Part shown: piece after piece, positions 43,577 through 52,282 of the stretch
How positions within the stretch are numbered: position 1 is the stretch's first letter
How the letters are laid out: the number at the start of each line of letters is the position of its first letter
Source: Vicingus serpentipes
GTDB lineage: Bacteria > Bacteroidota > Bacteroidia > Flavobacteriales_E > Vicingaceae
DNA: 64,000 nucleotides
Direction: 5' to 3'
Assembly (NCBI GenBank): GCA_024103385.1
Contig: JAGFIT010000025.1
Span: 1-64,000 of the forward strand
Position numbers and translations under genes: made by a program
The notes under the pieces: generated by a model
What the model was told of the DNA's origin: nothing
What the model saw: only the letters and a program-made list of their open reading frames with translations
The model's database searches: none

Positions 43577-43635
43577 AAAATAAAAAATCGCCAACTGGAA
43601 TAGAAGAGGATTTGATATAGATTTAAGAAAAGTAT

Positions 43636-45171
43636 TTACATGTTTTTAACAGTGAAGGAGACTCTTCTATTCAACTGTCTTCCTTCTTCGGTATCATTAG
43701 TAGCCACCGGCATGGTTTCACCATATCCTTTTGCCGTTAAACGATTCGATTTAATACCATTTTCAGTTAGGTAACTTACCACAGCATCGGCTCTGTTTTG
43801 AGACAAGGTTAAGTTATCATCATCCGATCCAATATTATCTGTATGCCCACTCAACTCAATGCTAATTCCCAGATTATCGTTCAATAGTTTTATCAACCTT
43901 TTCAGCTCGGGGTAAGATTCTTCTTTCAACGTAGCTTTCCCGAGCTCAAAAAAGATGTTGTTCAAACGAATGGTTTGTTCTTTTTCAATAGGAGCCAAAT
44001 AAAGGTTTCTTTCTATTTCTTGATATTCTTTTAAATTGGATAAATCTAAGTTTTCGGTAATGGAATAATACTTGTCTGCATTGGCCATAAAGCCATAGTT
44101 CTTCCCAAAAGGCAATACGATTTTATAAACATTGTCTTCAGGGCTAGTTACGGCTGTTCCCATTTCCTCCCCTGAAGGTAATAATTCGTAGTTAATATTG
44201 GCTTTAATTGGCTCTCCTGTTTTCTTGTCAAAAACCTTCCCATAAACCAAAACTACAGGCTCTGGTTTTGCTGCTGTTGGCATTTTTATTCTGAATATAT
44301 CACTCTTCCCTAAACTGTTGTTGGAAGATGAAAAATATGCGTATTCTCCAGCAGCATCAATACTAAAATAAGCATCAAACTCAGGGGTATTTATTTTATT
44401 TCCCATATTTACAGGGGTACTCCAATTGGTCCAAGTATCATCTAGCCTTTTTGTCATCCAAACGTCAGCATCACCATACCCTTTAAGACCATCTGAAACA
44501 TAATATAACGTTTTATCATCAGCAGCTAAAAAAGGACCAAATTCACCTCCTTTGGTATTGACAACGTTTCCTAAATTTAGGGGTTTACTCCATTCGTTTT
44601 CCTTTTCTTTAAATGATACCCATAAATCTTTTTCTCCAAATCCTTTTTTCTTTTCAATGGCCATTAACAAAAATCTCCCACTATTTGACAAATAATAATT
44701 TACATACTGATTTTGGTTCTCGAATTTTTCAATTACTTGTGCTTTAGGAAAAGCCCAGCCCCCTCTTTGTCGCCAGCTCACAGAACAACCTCCACCAGTA
44801 ATTGAACCATCAAAATAACGATAAAGGTTAGATAACAAAATGGTGTTCCCATCGGGAGAAATAGATTGTACAGATGTGGATGAACCTTGAACATTTAAAG
44901 GTGTTCCTATGTTTTTAGCGTATGTCCACGACCCGTCAGCTTTTAAGTTTGAATACCAAATGTTGTTTTTCCCATTATTATTCTCTGGATAGCGGGTGAT
45001 AAATAAAGTTTTCCCATCGGGAGAAATTTTTGGAGAAGTTTCACTAAATTCTGAATTGACTTGAGTCCCTAAATTTTCAGGTTCAGCATCAAATTGAATG
45101 ACAGAAAAATCCTGTGAGAATATGTTTGTACTCCAAAAGAGAAAAATTAATAAATAGTTTATTTTTTTCAT
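43636..45171 (-). CDS. PD40 beta-propeller/OmpA-domain outer-membrane protein
   Basis: 511 residues from ATG 45171 (an upstream ATG at 45195 falls on the terminator hairpin arm and would precede the signal peptide by eight residues). Signal peptide to about residue 20 (LFWSTNIFSQ). Propeller repeats SPDGKTLFITRYP, SPDGNTILLSNLY and ADDKTLYYVSDGLKGYGDADVW (about 40-285), a carboxypeptidase-regulatory-like domain (YGKVFDKKTGEPIKANI, about 300-385), and a C-terminal OmpA domain binding peptidoglycan (SIELSGHTDNIGSDDDN, SQNRADAVVSYL, RLTAKGYGE, NRRVSFTV). The order resembles PorE of the type IX system, but the N-terminal TPR part of PorE is absent, so it is named by architecture only. Confidence 0.88.
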   Translation of the reverse strand: MKKINYLLIFLFWSTNIFSQDFSVIQFDAEPENLGTQVNSEFSETSPKISPDGKTLFITRYPENNNGKNNIWYSNLKADGSWTYAKNIGTPLNVQGSSTSVQSISPDGNTILLSNLYRYFDGSITGGGCSVSWRQRGGWAFPKAQVIEKFENQNQYVNYYLSNSGRFLLMAIEKKKGFGEKDLWVSFKEKENEWSKPLNLGNVVNTKGGEFGPFLAADDKTLYYVSDGLKGYGDADVWMTKRLDDTWTNWSTPVNMGNKINTPEFDAYFSIDAAGEYAYFSSSNNSLGKSDIFRIKMPTAAKPEPVVLVYGKVFDKKTGEPIKANINYELLPSGEEMGTAVTSPEDNVYKIVLPFGKNYGFMANADKYYSITENLDLSNLKEYQEIERNLYLAPIEKEQTIRLNNIFFELGKATLKEESYPELKRLIKLLNDNLGISIELSGHTDNIGSDDDNLTLSQNRADAVVSYLTENGIKSNRLTAKGYGETMPVATNDTEEGRQLNRRVSFTVKNM

Positions 45172-45185
45172 AAAGTGTGATTTTA

Positions 45186-45215
45186 AAAGTGCCACAAAAT
45201 ACTTTGTGGCACTTT
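45186..45215 (-). terminator. Perfect 13-bp hairpin between two same-strand genes
   Basis: AAAGTGCCACAAA (45186-45198), loop ATAC, TTTGTGGCACTTT (45203-45215), with TTTT following on the minus strand. It lies between the stop at 45243 and the start at 45171, so it should end or reduce transcription from the upstream genes. Confidence 0.85.
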
Positions 45216-45242
45216 AACTAACTAAATAAAACTAACCGATAC

Positions 45243-47036
45243 TTATTGTTTTAATGGATCAAACTTGCCAAACCAAATGTTATTTCCCCATCGTTCATTT
45301 CCTTTAAGTCCTCCTTTTCTTTCTCTAGCACAGTAAACGATTTGCTTACCGCCATTGATACTAAAATAAGGCAAATCTTTTCCTTTTCCATCATCTTCTA
45401 AATCAATGTATAAATAGAAATCTTCACCCCCGAAAGTTTTAAAATCGGAAATAGAGCCTGCGGCAACATCAATTTTACCCAGTTTTCCTTGGTATAAAGG
45501 AGTATAAACACATGTTGTTGTTGTTGTCCTTGTTCCCGCCAAATAGTTTGTTGACGATTCTGAACTACAATCTACGTCTATATCTTTACATAAAAAAACA
45601 TTCCAATATAAATCGTTAGGATTAGTTGGAGACTCAAAAATGGTAAACTCTGAAGGGTACGATTTTGCTCCTCCTGCACCACCTAGCAATCCTGCTGATT
45701 TAGCGGTATTTTCTACGCCATAATAACGTTTAAAGGTTCCTGTTTTATCAAATTGAAACATTAATAAGTCCTTATAAACTCGCCCCTTTACATCTCCTAC
45801 ATTGTCCATTTTAAAGTCTTGCCCACTAATAAATACATCCCCATTACTGGTAATACTAACTCCATTTAACACAAATTTCTTACCGTCAAATTCTCTTAAC
45901 TTTTTCTGTCCAGCGGGCTTAACTCCCTTAGCGTTAATATCATCAATAGATACCGCTGAAACAAATTCTGCTTTTCCTCCACTTAATTTAACTACTTGCA
46001 AGTAGCCAAATTTCATAGACTCTAAAGTATTCATTCGTTGTTCTGAAGTTCCTGCTCCAGGGTAGGCATCAGCAGTAAGACAGAAAGGAGGCTTAGTGAA
46101 TTTTTTCTCTGGTTTATCAATGTTCCCAGGCCCATATAAATAAACATCATTTCCCACATAATAAGCATCAAAAATTGCCCATTCATTACATTTCGTATTG
46201 AAATTATATCTTTCTGTAATATTTCCTGTTCCGTCAACTCTGATAAAAGTTAATTGGGTTGGATCATCAGCCTGCACCTTTCCCATTCCTTGTCCGCCAT
46301 AATTTGCAAAAACCATTACCCATTCATCTCTATCCGATAATTCAGCAGAATATAATAAAGCTTGAGGATGATCAAAAGTTAAAGGTATTTTTTTCTTAAT
46401 ATTTAAATCTTTATCGATATGCATAATTTGATACTCTCTACTAGCTTCTTTAGCCATAGCCATAATCCCTTTATTGATTAATGCACACACTAATAATTCC
46501 CCTGTTTCTGACAAATCACGGTGTGAAGTATAATATAATTTTCTTTTTTTATCTCCCCCATCAGAATCCATTTCTTTTGGTTTTTCTTTCGCTAAAAGGG
46601 TTTTTGTTATTTCATAACCACCTTTCCACCAGTTCCATTCGTAAACATATTGTGTTTTTTTCAACACCAATTTACCCATCATGTTTCCTTCGGCAGTAAC
46701 ACCTGTTACCTCCCAATAATCTCCTTTATAGGTTTTAGTTTTGGACTTTTTGCCTTTTAGTTTTCTTTCTGATTCCTTAAAGTTATTAAGTAATTGGAAA
46801 TCATAATCAAATTGATACACTTCATACTCTACCTTTCTGGCTTTATCTTTTGTAACAAAAACCATATCAAATTGTTGTTTCGTATCATCTACAACAACAT
46901 TTCCTAAATAACCTTTGTTTTTTGATTTTCCCGTTAATTCAACTGTTTTTTCTTGCGCTAAACTTTGAGCAGAAATAGTTGAACTAAAAAAAGTTCCTAA
47001 GGCAATTACCCCTATAATTAATTTTGCTTTTTTCAT
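45243..47036 (-). CDS. Exported protein of unknown function, propeller-like
   Basis: 597 residues. Signal peptide 1-23 (IGVIALGTFFSSTISAQ). The mature protein is beta-rich with many short turns (DRDEWVMVFANYGGQGMGK, GDVFISGQDFKMDNVGD, YFSINGGKQIVYCARERKGG) that suggest a beta-propeller, though no repeat is sharp enough to name. Paired cysteines at DVDCSSES and TTTTCVY. No T9SS sorting domain, so probably periplasmic. It lies 19 bp downstream of the HTH-only gene and is separated from the PD40/OmpA gene by a strong terminator. No family recognised. Confidence 0.75.
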   Translation of the reverse strand: MKKAKLIIGVIALGTFFSSTISAQSLAQEKTVELTGKSKNKGYLGNVVVDDTKQQFDMVFVTKDKARKVEYEVYQFDYDFQLLNNFKESERKLKGKKSKTKTYKGDYWEVTGVTAEGNMMGKLVLKKTQYVYEWNWWKGGYEITKTLLAKEKPKEMDSDGGDKKRKLYYTSHRDLSETGELLVCALINKGIMAMAKEASREYQIMHIDKDLNIKKKIPLTFDHPQALLYSAELSDRDEWVMVFANYGGQGMGKVQADDPTQLTFIRVDGTGNITERYNFNTKCNEWAIFDAYYVGNDVYLYGPGNIDKPEKKFTKPPFCLTADAYPGAGTSEQRMNTLESMKFGYLQVVKLSGGKAEFVSAVSIDDINAKGVKPAGQKKLREFDGKKFVLNGVSITSNGDVFISGQDFKMDNVGDVKGRVYKDLLMFQFDKTGTFKRYYGVENTAKSAGLLGGAGGAKSYPSEFTIFESPTNPNDLYWNVFLCKDIDVDCSSESSTNYLAGTRTTTTTCVYTPLYQGKLGKIDVAAGSISDFKTFGGEDFYLYIDLEDDGKGKDLPYFSINGGKQIVYCARERKGGLKGNERWGNNIWFGKFDPLKQ

Positions 47037-47055
47037 CTTTTTTGTTTTTATTTTT

Positions 47056-47325
47056 CTATGACTTAATTTCGATTAACTTATTTTTTATCGCCTTTTGCAT
47101 GGCTTCCATTTTATTATGAACTTCTAATTTTTTATATATGTTCTCAATATGTTTACGAACAGTTGAAGGACTAATAGCTAATTGAACAGCTATATCAATA
47201 TAATTTAATCCTTTAAGATAAAGGGTTAGTACTTCTTTTTCTCTTTCTGAAATGAGGTTTTTATTCAAAATATGAGTTAAACTTATTGTAGGAACAAAGA
47301 TGTAATGCTCAGACAGATATATCAA
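47056..47325 (-). CDS. LuxR-type HTH protein lacking a receiver domain
   Basis: 89 residues from a TTG at 47325; no ATG is available in frame. Residues about 1-24 are unlike any receiver domain. Residues 25-85 are a complete LuxR-type HTH (SEREKEVLTLYLKGLNYIDIA, SPSTVRKHIENIYKKL, VHNK), nearly identical in the recognition helix to the response regulator at 47411-48061. A palindromic site found upstream of that regulator also abuts this gene's start. It is probably a partial duplicate of the regulator; if expressed, it would bind the same sites without phosphorylation control. A degenerate fragment is the alternative. Confidence 0.6.
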   Translation of the reverse strand: MIYLSEHYIFVPTISLTHILNKNLISEREKEVLTLYLKGLNYIDIAVQLAISPSTVRKHIENIYKKLEVHNKMEAMQKAIKNKLIEIKS

Positions 47326-47341
47326 TACGGCATTTGACGTA
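47326..47341. promoter_or_regulatory. Palindromic site, copy 1 (before HTH-only gene)
   Basis: TACGGCATTTGACGTA. With copy 2 (48117-48132, TACGGCATTTGCCTTA) it suggests a consensus palindrome TACGGCA-2-TGCCGTA. The eleven bases TACGGCATTTG are identical in both. The size suits a NarL-type regulator dimer. Confidence 0.5.
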
Positions 47342-47410
47342 TTTTATTCAACAAGCAATGAGTAACTACTTCCTTTTTGCTATCTAGCAACAGTAAGAAA
47401 AATGCTATCT

Positions 47411-48061
47411 CTACAAAATGTTGTGTTTCGTAGCTTTTTGTATCGCTTCTATTTTATTATGAACCTGCAGTTTTTTGTAGATGTTTTCTATGTGCTTTCT
47501 AACTGTAGATGGACTTATAAATAAGTTGTTCGCAATTTGTTGGTAATTCAGTCCTTTTGATAATTGATCTAAAATTTCCGTTTCACGTTTACTTAATTTA
47601 ATTTCTTCTACTTGCTTTTTTTCAGAAGTTATTTTTTCTGGAAAACGTAATATATTAAGGGCTTTTAATGCAACCGAAGGAGTCATGGCTGCACCCCCTT
47701 GCATCACATCAATAATGGATTTGTATAATTCTTCAGGGTTGGTCTCTTTTAGTAAGTACCCATCAGCTCCTGCTTGTATTGCATTAAAAATATTATCATC
47801 ATCATCAAATACGGTAAGCATTAATATTTTTATATGAGGGTATTTGTTTTTAACATACTCTGTGGTTTGAATCCCATTCATTTCTGGCATTTGAATATCC
47901 ATTAAAATAACATCAATGTTATGGTCTTGTTCTAGTTTTCCAATAAACTCATTGCCATTTGCTCCTCTATACTTAAATTTTAAATCATCAAAAAAAGATA
48001 TTTTTTCTTCAATACTTTTGGCTAAAAAAATATTGTCTTCTGCTATTGCTATTTTTATCAT
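47411..48061 (-). CDS. NarL/FixJ-type response regulator
   Basis: 216 residues from ATG 48061, which gives the normal start MIKIAIAEDN; a TTG nine codons upstream is less likely. Receiver domain about 1-120 with the acidic pair E8/D9, phosphoacceptor D55 in ILMDIQMPEMNG, T83 and K105. LuxR-type HTH about 150-212 (KLSKRETEILDQLSKGLNY, SPSTVRKHIENIYKKL). It follows the sensor kinase gene on the same strand by 72 bp and is its natural partner. The spacer holds the palindromic site at 48117-48132, 56 bases before the start, suggesting autoregulation. Confidence 0.93.
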   Translation of the reverse strand: MIKIAIAEDNIFLAKSIEEKISFFDDLKFKYRGANGNEFIGKLEQDHNIDVILMDIQMPEMNGIQTTEYVKNKYPHIKILMLTVFDDDDNIFNAIQAGADGYLLKETNPEELYKSIIDVMQGGAAMTPSVALKALNILRFPEKITSEKKQVEEIKLSKRETEILDQLSKGLNYQQIANNLFISPSTVRKHIENIYKKLQVHNKIEAIQKATKHNIL

Positions 48062-48116
48062 ACGAGATTGATTATGTGAAGACTCCAAAATTAGGAGGAT
48101 AATTTAAAATAATAGG

Positions 48117-48132
48117 TACGGCATTTGCCTTA
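48117..48132. promoter_or_regulatory. Palindromic site, copy 2 (before response regulator)
   Basis: TACGGCATTTGCCTTA, containing the perfect inner palindrome GGCA-TT-TGCC. Lies one base outside the kinase stop codon and 56 bases before the regulator ATG. Confidence 0.5.
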
Positions 48133-48133
48133 T

Positions 48134-51100
48134 TTAAAGGAAAGAAGACTTGTTCATTATCAATATTATCTCTGTCCCTTTTTCTGGTGCAGAGTGAATT
48201 TTAAAGTCTGCATCAATTGCAGCAGCCCTATTTTTCATGTTTTCTAACCCATTGCCCAGCTGAATTGTACTAAGATCAAAACCAATTCCATCATCTTTAA
48301 TGGTTATTATAACTTGCTCTTTTGTTTCAGAAATGGTAAGAGTAATTTTTGTAGCGGCAGCGTATTTTATGCCATTATTAATGGCTTCTTGCACTATTCG
48401 ATAAATATTTACTGCCTGAATAGCATTCAATTGAAAATTGGTAACAGATGTAATGTTAAAATTAAAATGAGTTTGTTCTTTTGTAAGTTTAGCCGTTTCA
48501 ACATAATTGTGTAATCGAGAAGCTAAATTCTCAAACGATATTTCATCTTTATTTAAAGCCCAAATAGTATCCCTTAGCTGAGTAATCGTTACTTGTGTAA
48601 AGTCACTAATTTGAGTTAATTTTTTTTGTAATTGCTCATCCGAGCTTTTAAATAAGAACTTGATACTATCTACCGATGAAATAATAAAAGTGAGTTGAGA
48701 CCCTATATTATCATGTAAATCTCCCGAAATCCTTAATCTTTCTTGATGTATTTTTTGTTGAATTTCAATTTTTCTAAGTCGCGCCTTTAATTTTCTTTGT
48801 GCTAAATACCTAACAAGCAAAACTATAATAGATATAAGTATAATTGCCTCCAGTAATATAAACCACCAAGTCAACCAAAATGGAGGAAGTACGTTTAAGG
48901 TTATTTTTTTTACTTCACCTTTCCACACGCCTTGTTCATTAGAGCTTTTTATTTGCAAAACATATTTCCCGTAAGCTAAATTAGAATAGGTAATAGTTCT
49001 ATTTGTTGCATTTATTTCTACCCAATCTTCATCAAACCCTTCTAACTTATACTTATATTTTACCGCTAATGGATTTCTATAATTCAGTGATGAGACCTCT
49101 ATAGAGAAAACTTTATCCGAATGATATAAATTGATTTGGTTAAAATTGGATACATCTGTAATCTTCCTTTTAGAGAAATCATCCACCTCCTTGTAATTAA
49201 TTTTTAGATCCGTAATTTTTAAAGGGATAGGGTTGGAAGTAGTATTAATAATGTTTTTAGGGTTAAAAATCACTAAGCCCTTTGGGGTACCAAAAAACAA
49301 TTCTCCTGCTTCATTTTTATAGCAAGAATTAATAGCAAATTCATTAAAAATCAATCCGTCTGTTGATGAAAAATTCGTGAATGTTTTTTTTTCAGGATTA
49401 AAACAACTTAATCCTTTATTAGTGCTGAGCCATAAATTCTGATTGTCATCAGCAAGAATACCTGAAATGACGTTGTTCGCCAACCCTTCTTTTTCTGTAT
49501 AATAAGAAAATTTATTGTGTGTATCTAAATGATTTAGCCCACCACCAAAAGAAGCAATCCAAAGACCATGGTTGGGTTGATAAATAAAACCTGTAGCAAA
49601 CATAAAATTAAAGCCTAAGCCTTCCATATTTTTGTTATAGCGATAATTCAAAAAGTTATTGGTTTCGGGGAGGTACTTACTAAACCCATTATTAGAGCCA
49701 AACCATAAATTGCCATCGGCTGTCTGTTTCATTGAAAGAATATAAGTAGCAGAAATGCTCATTGTATCATTTTCTACTGGAAAATAAGATGCTTGCAATT
49801 CCCCCTTTATATTAAGTTTATATATCCCATTAAATGTGGTTACCCAAATTTGATTTTTTGTCATTAATAAATTTGTTATGGTATTAGCAGTTTTACTAGA
49901 AGAATTTATATCTAGTTTAACTATGAAGTTGGTCGTTTTAGAAACCTTAAAAAGCCCATCAGATGATCCAAAGAAATAATCATCAGGGGTTTCAGCTATA
50001 CAAGAAATTCTAGCATTGGACAGTTTTTCATTTGTTGCATATAACTTATAAATAGTGTCTATAGATTCATGCGCAAAATTGTTACTAGTAAAATAAAGTC
50101 CTTTTTTGAGATGAATTTTAAACACTCCTTCATTAGTTCCAATGAGGTAGTCGTTATTGTCATCTTCATAAATAGACCAGACCAGATTACTTTTTAACCC
50201 ATGAGTTTCATTTAAAAACTTAAACTGCTCGGTTTTCCAATCATAAATATTTACTCCTTTATTAGCTGTTCCAACCCACATTAATCCTGAATTGTCTTTA
50301 TATATATGATGTATAAAATTGTAGGAAATCCCTTTTTCGTTTTCAGCAGTAGCCTTTAAGTGTGTTATAATAGTGCCATGCCGGTCTATAATAAACAACC
50401 CATCGTTAGTAGCCACCCAAATATTATTATGAAAATCTGTTGCGATAGACATAATTTTAAGGAGATTTTTTGAAAGCAATTCTATTTGTTTAATATGATG
50501 AGATTTTTTATCCCATTTAAATAACCCTTTATCATTTCCAAACCAAATATTTCCATCTTTCGATTCAAGCAAGCCATTGCTCATATTCCAATCATTATGA
50601 AAAGCAGTATCCATTAAATAAGAATAATTATTTACCGTTATTCCTAATGAATCCTGAGTGATTCTTTCTCCATTTTTCCCAGCAATCACATTATAACTAC
50701 CTTTTATGTTCGAGTACGATAGAATTTTTTTGTTCTCCTGTAGATACACAAAAGAACTAGTATACTCAATACTATCAGGGATTTGATAAATACTATCCTG
50801 AAATAGAATTTCTATCGTTTTCTTAGTAGCAAAGACCTTGTACGCTTGATTGTGTTGGGAGTATCGATTTTTATAAACCCGTACACAATTGCCAGTAGTG
50901 GGATTTAATCGGTTTATTCCGTCTCGTGTTGTGCACCAGATATTACCTCTACTATCTTCTGCAATGGTTAAAATAAAATTATCTGAAAGACTGTTAGTGT
51001 CATTAATCTGTTTTCTATAGTGTATAAATTTATACCCATCATACTTGTTTAGCCCATCTTGAGTTCCTAACCAAATAAATCCATTATGATCCTGAAAAAT

Positions 51101-51241
51101 ATAATTTACAGAGTTTTGAGATAACCCATCTTCAACAGAAAATCGCTGAAACCGATAACTATTTTGAGAAGAAGAGAAAGCAACTTCAAAAAGAAGGAAA
51201 AAAAGGATTGTGTTTTTCTTTATGATTTTAACCAAAATCAC
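48134..51241 (-). CDS. Propeller-type sensor histidine kinase
   Basis: 1035 residues. Signal peptide (about 1-26). Periplasmic two-component propeller repeats with the pattern DHNGFIWLGTQDGLNKYDG (about 27-675), then a Y_Y_Y domain (VKYKYKLEGFDEDWVE, YGKYVLQIKSSNEQG, about 700-780). One membrane span (WWFILLEAIILISIIVLLV) is followed by a HisKA_3 dimerisation helix with the phospho-acceptor H843 in ISGDLHDNIGSQL. The C-terminal HATPase domain has QEAINNGIKYA (N box), IKDDGIGFD and GNGLENMKNRA. No receiver or DNA-binding domain is fused, unlike the one-piece hybrid sensors of Bacteroides. It senses a periplasmic signal and phosphorylates the regulator encoded downstream. Starts 4 bp after pheS. 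Confidence 0.93.
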   Translation of the reverse strand: MILVKIIKKNTILFFLLFEVAFSSSQNSYRFQRFSVEDGLSQNSVNYIFQDHNGFIWLGTQDGLNKYDGYKFIHYRKQINDTNSLSDNFILTIAEDSRGNIWCTTRDGINRLNPTTGNCVRVYKNRYSQHNQAYKVFATKKTIEILFQDSIYQIPDSIEYTSSFVYLQENKKILSYSNIKGSYNVIAGKNGERITQDSLGITVNNYSYLMDTAFHNDWNMSNGLLESKDGNIWFGNDKGLFKWDKKSHHIKQIELLSKNLLKIMSIATDFHNNIWVATNDGLFIIDRHGTIITHLKATAENEKGISYNFIHHIYKDNSGLMWVGTANKGVNIYDWKTEQFKFLNETHGLKSNLVWSIYEDDNNDYLIGTNEGVFKIHLKKGLYFTSNNFAHESIDTIYKLYATNEKLSNARISCIAETPDDYFFGSSDGLFKVSKTTNFIVKLDINSSSKTANTITNLLMTKNQIWVTTFNGIYKLNIKGELQASYFPVENDTMSISATYILSMKQTADGNLWFGSNNGFSKYLPETNNFLNYRYNKNMEGLGFNFMFATGFIYQPNHGLWIASFGGGLNHLDTHNKFSYYTEKEGLANNVISGILADDNQNLWLSTNKGLSCFNPEKKTFTNFSSTDGLIFNEFAINSCYKNEAGELFFGTPKGLVIFNPKNIINTTSNPIPLKITDLKINYKEVDDFSKRKITDVSNFNQINLYHSDKVFSIEVSSLNYRNPLAVKYKYKLEGFDEDWVEINATNRTITYSNLAYGKYVLQIKSSNEQGVWKGEVKKITLNVLPPFWLTWWFILLEAIILISIIVLLVRYLAQRKLKARLRKIEIQQKIHQERLRISGDLHDNIGSQLTFIISSVDSIKFLFKSSDEQLQKKLTQISDFTQVTITQLRDTIWALNKDEISFENLASRLHNYVETAKLTKEQTHFNFNITSVTNFQLNAIQAVNIYRIVQEAINNGIKYAAATKITLTISETKEQVIITIKDDGIGFDLSTIQLGNGLENMKNRAAAIDADFKIHSAPEKGTEIILIMNKSSFL

Positions 51242-51245
51242 TAAA

Positions 51246-52274
51246 CTAAAGAGCAGATTTAAACTGTTCTAAAAAGCGAATATCCCCTTCTGAGTACAAC
51301 CTTAAATCATTTACTTTATATTTCAACATAGCGATACGTTCAATGCCCATTCCAAAAGCAAATCCGGTATACTTTTTACTGTCTATCCCACAATTTTCCA
51401 ACACATTAGGATCCACCATTCCACATCCCAAAATTTCTAAGAACCCAGTATATTTACAAACGTTACAACCCTTTCCTGAACAAACAGAGCAGCTAACATC
51501 CATCTCAGCACTAGGCTCCGTAAAAGGGAAATAAGAAGGTCTTAATCTAATTTCTGTTTCTTCTCCAAACATTTCTTTGGCAAAATATAGAAGTGTTTGT
51601 TTTAAATCAGCAAAAGAAACATCTTCAGCAATGTACAACCCTTCTACTTGATGAAAAAAACAATGAGCTCTTGCAGAAATAGCCTCATTTCTATAAACCC
51701 TTCCTGGAGAAAGTGTTCTAATTGGAGGTTTTGAATTTTCCATTATCCTAACCTGAACAGAAGAAGTGTGTGTTCTTAAAGCAATATCTCCACTCTCGCT
51801 TTTTACAAAGAAAGTATCTTGCATATCTCTCGCAGGATGCTCTGGCGGAAAATTTAGTGCAGAAAAGTTATGCCAATCATCTTCAATTTCTGGTCCTTCT
51901 GAAACGGTAAATCCAATTCTTGAAAAAATATCAATAATTTCATTTCGCACGATGGATATTGGATGTCTACTTCCTACTTCAAGGGGAAATGGCGTTCTGC
52001 TTAAGTCTTGCTCATTATTATTGAAATTAACTCCTGCCCCTTCTATTTGAGCTTTAAACTCATCAAACTTATCTTGGGCTTTATCCTTAAGATCATTAAT
52101 TAGTTGTCCTACTTCTTTTTTCTCTTCATTAGGTACATTTTTAAAATCTGCAAATAAGCCCTTTATCTTTCCCTTACTTCCTAATAAACTAATTCGAAAG
52201 TTTTCAAGCTGTTCTTTATTTTCTGCTTTAAACCCTTCTACTTCACTTAATAGTGTATTAATTTTCTCTCTCAT
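51246..52274 (-). CDS. pheS: Phenylalanine-tRNA ligase alpha subunit
   Basis: 342 residues, full length. N-terminal coiled coil (about 1-95). Catalytic class II core with motif 2 (LRTHTSSVQVRIME; PGRVYRNEAISARAHCFFHQVEGLYI) and motif 3 (GFAFGMGIERIAMLKY, about 310-325). A Cys-rich segment CSVCSGKGCNVCKYTG (about 262-277) is present, as in several PheS lineages. It forms the alpha2beta2 enzyme with PheT, which is not in this window. Eight bp downstream of the cyclophilin gene and 4 bp upstream of the kinase gene. Confidence 0.97.
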   Translation of the reverse strand: MREKINTLLSEVEGFKAENKEQLENFRISLLGSKGKIKGLFADFKNVPNEEKKEVGQLINDLKDKAQDKFDEFKAQIEGAGVNFNNNEQDLSRTPFPLEVGSRHPISIVRNEIIDIFSRIGFTVSEGPEIEDDWHNFSALNFPPEHPARDMQDTFFVKSESGDIALRTHTSSVQVRIMENSKPPIRTLSPGRVYRNEAISARAHCFFHQVEGLYIAEDVSFADLKQTLLYFAKEMFGEETEIRLRPSYFPFTEPSAEMDVSCSVCSGKGCNVCKYTGFLEILGCGMVDPNVLENCGIDSKKYTGFAFGMGIERIAMLKYKVNDLRLYSEGDIRFLEQFKSAL

Positions 52275-52282
52275 AGGTCATG

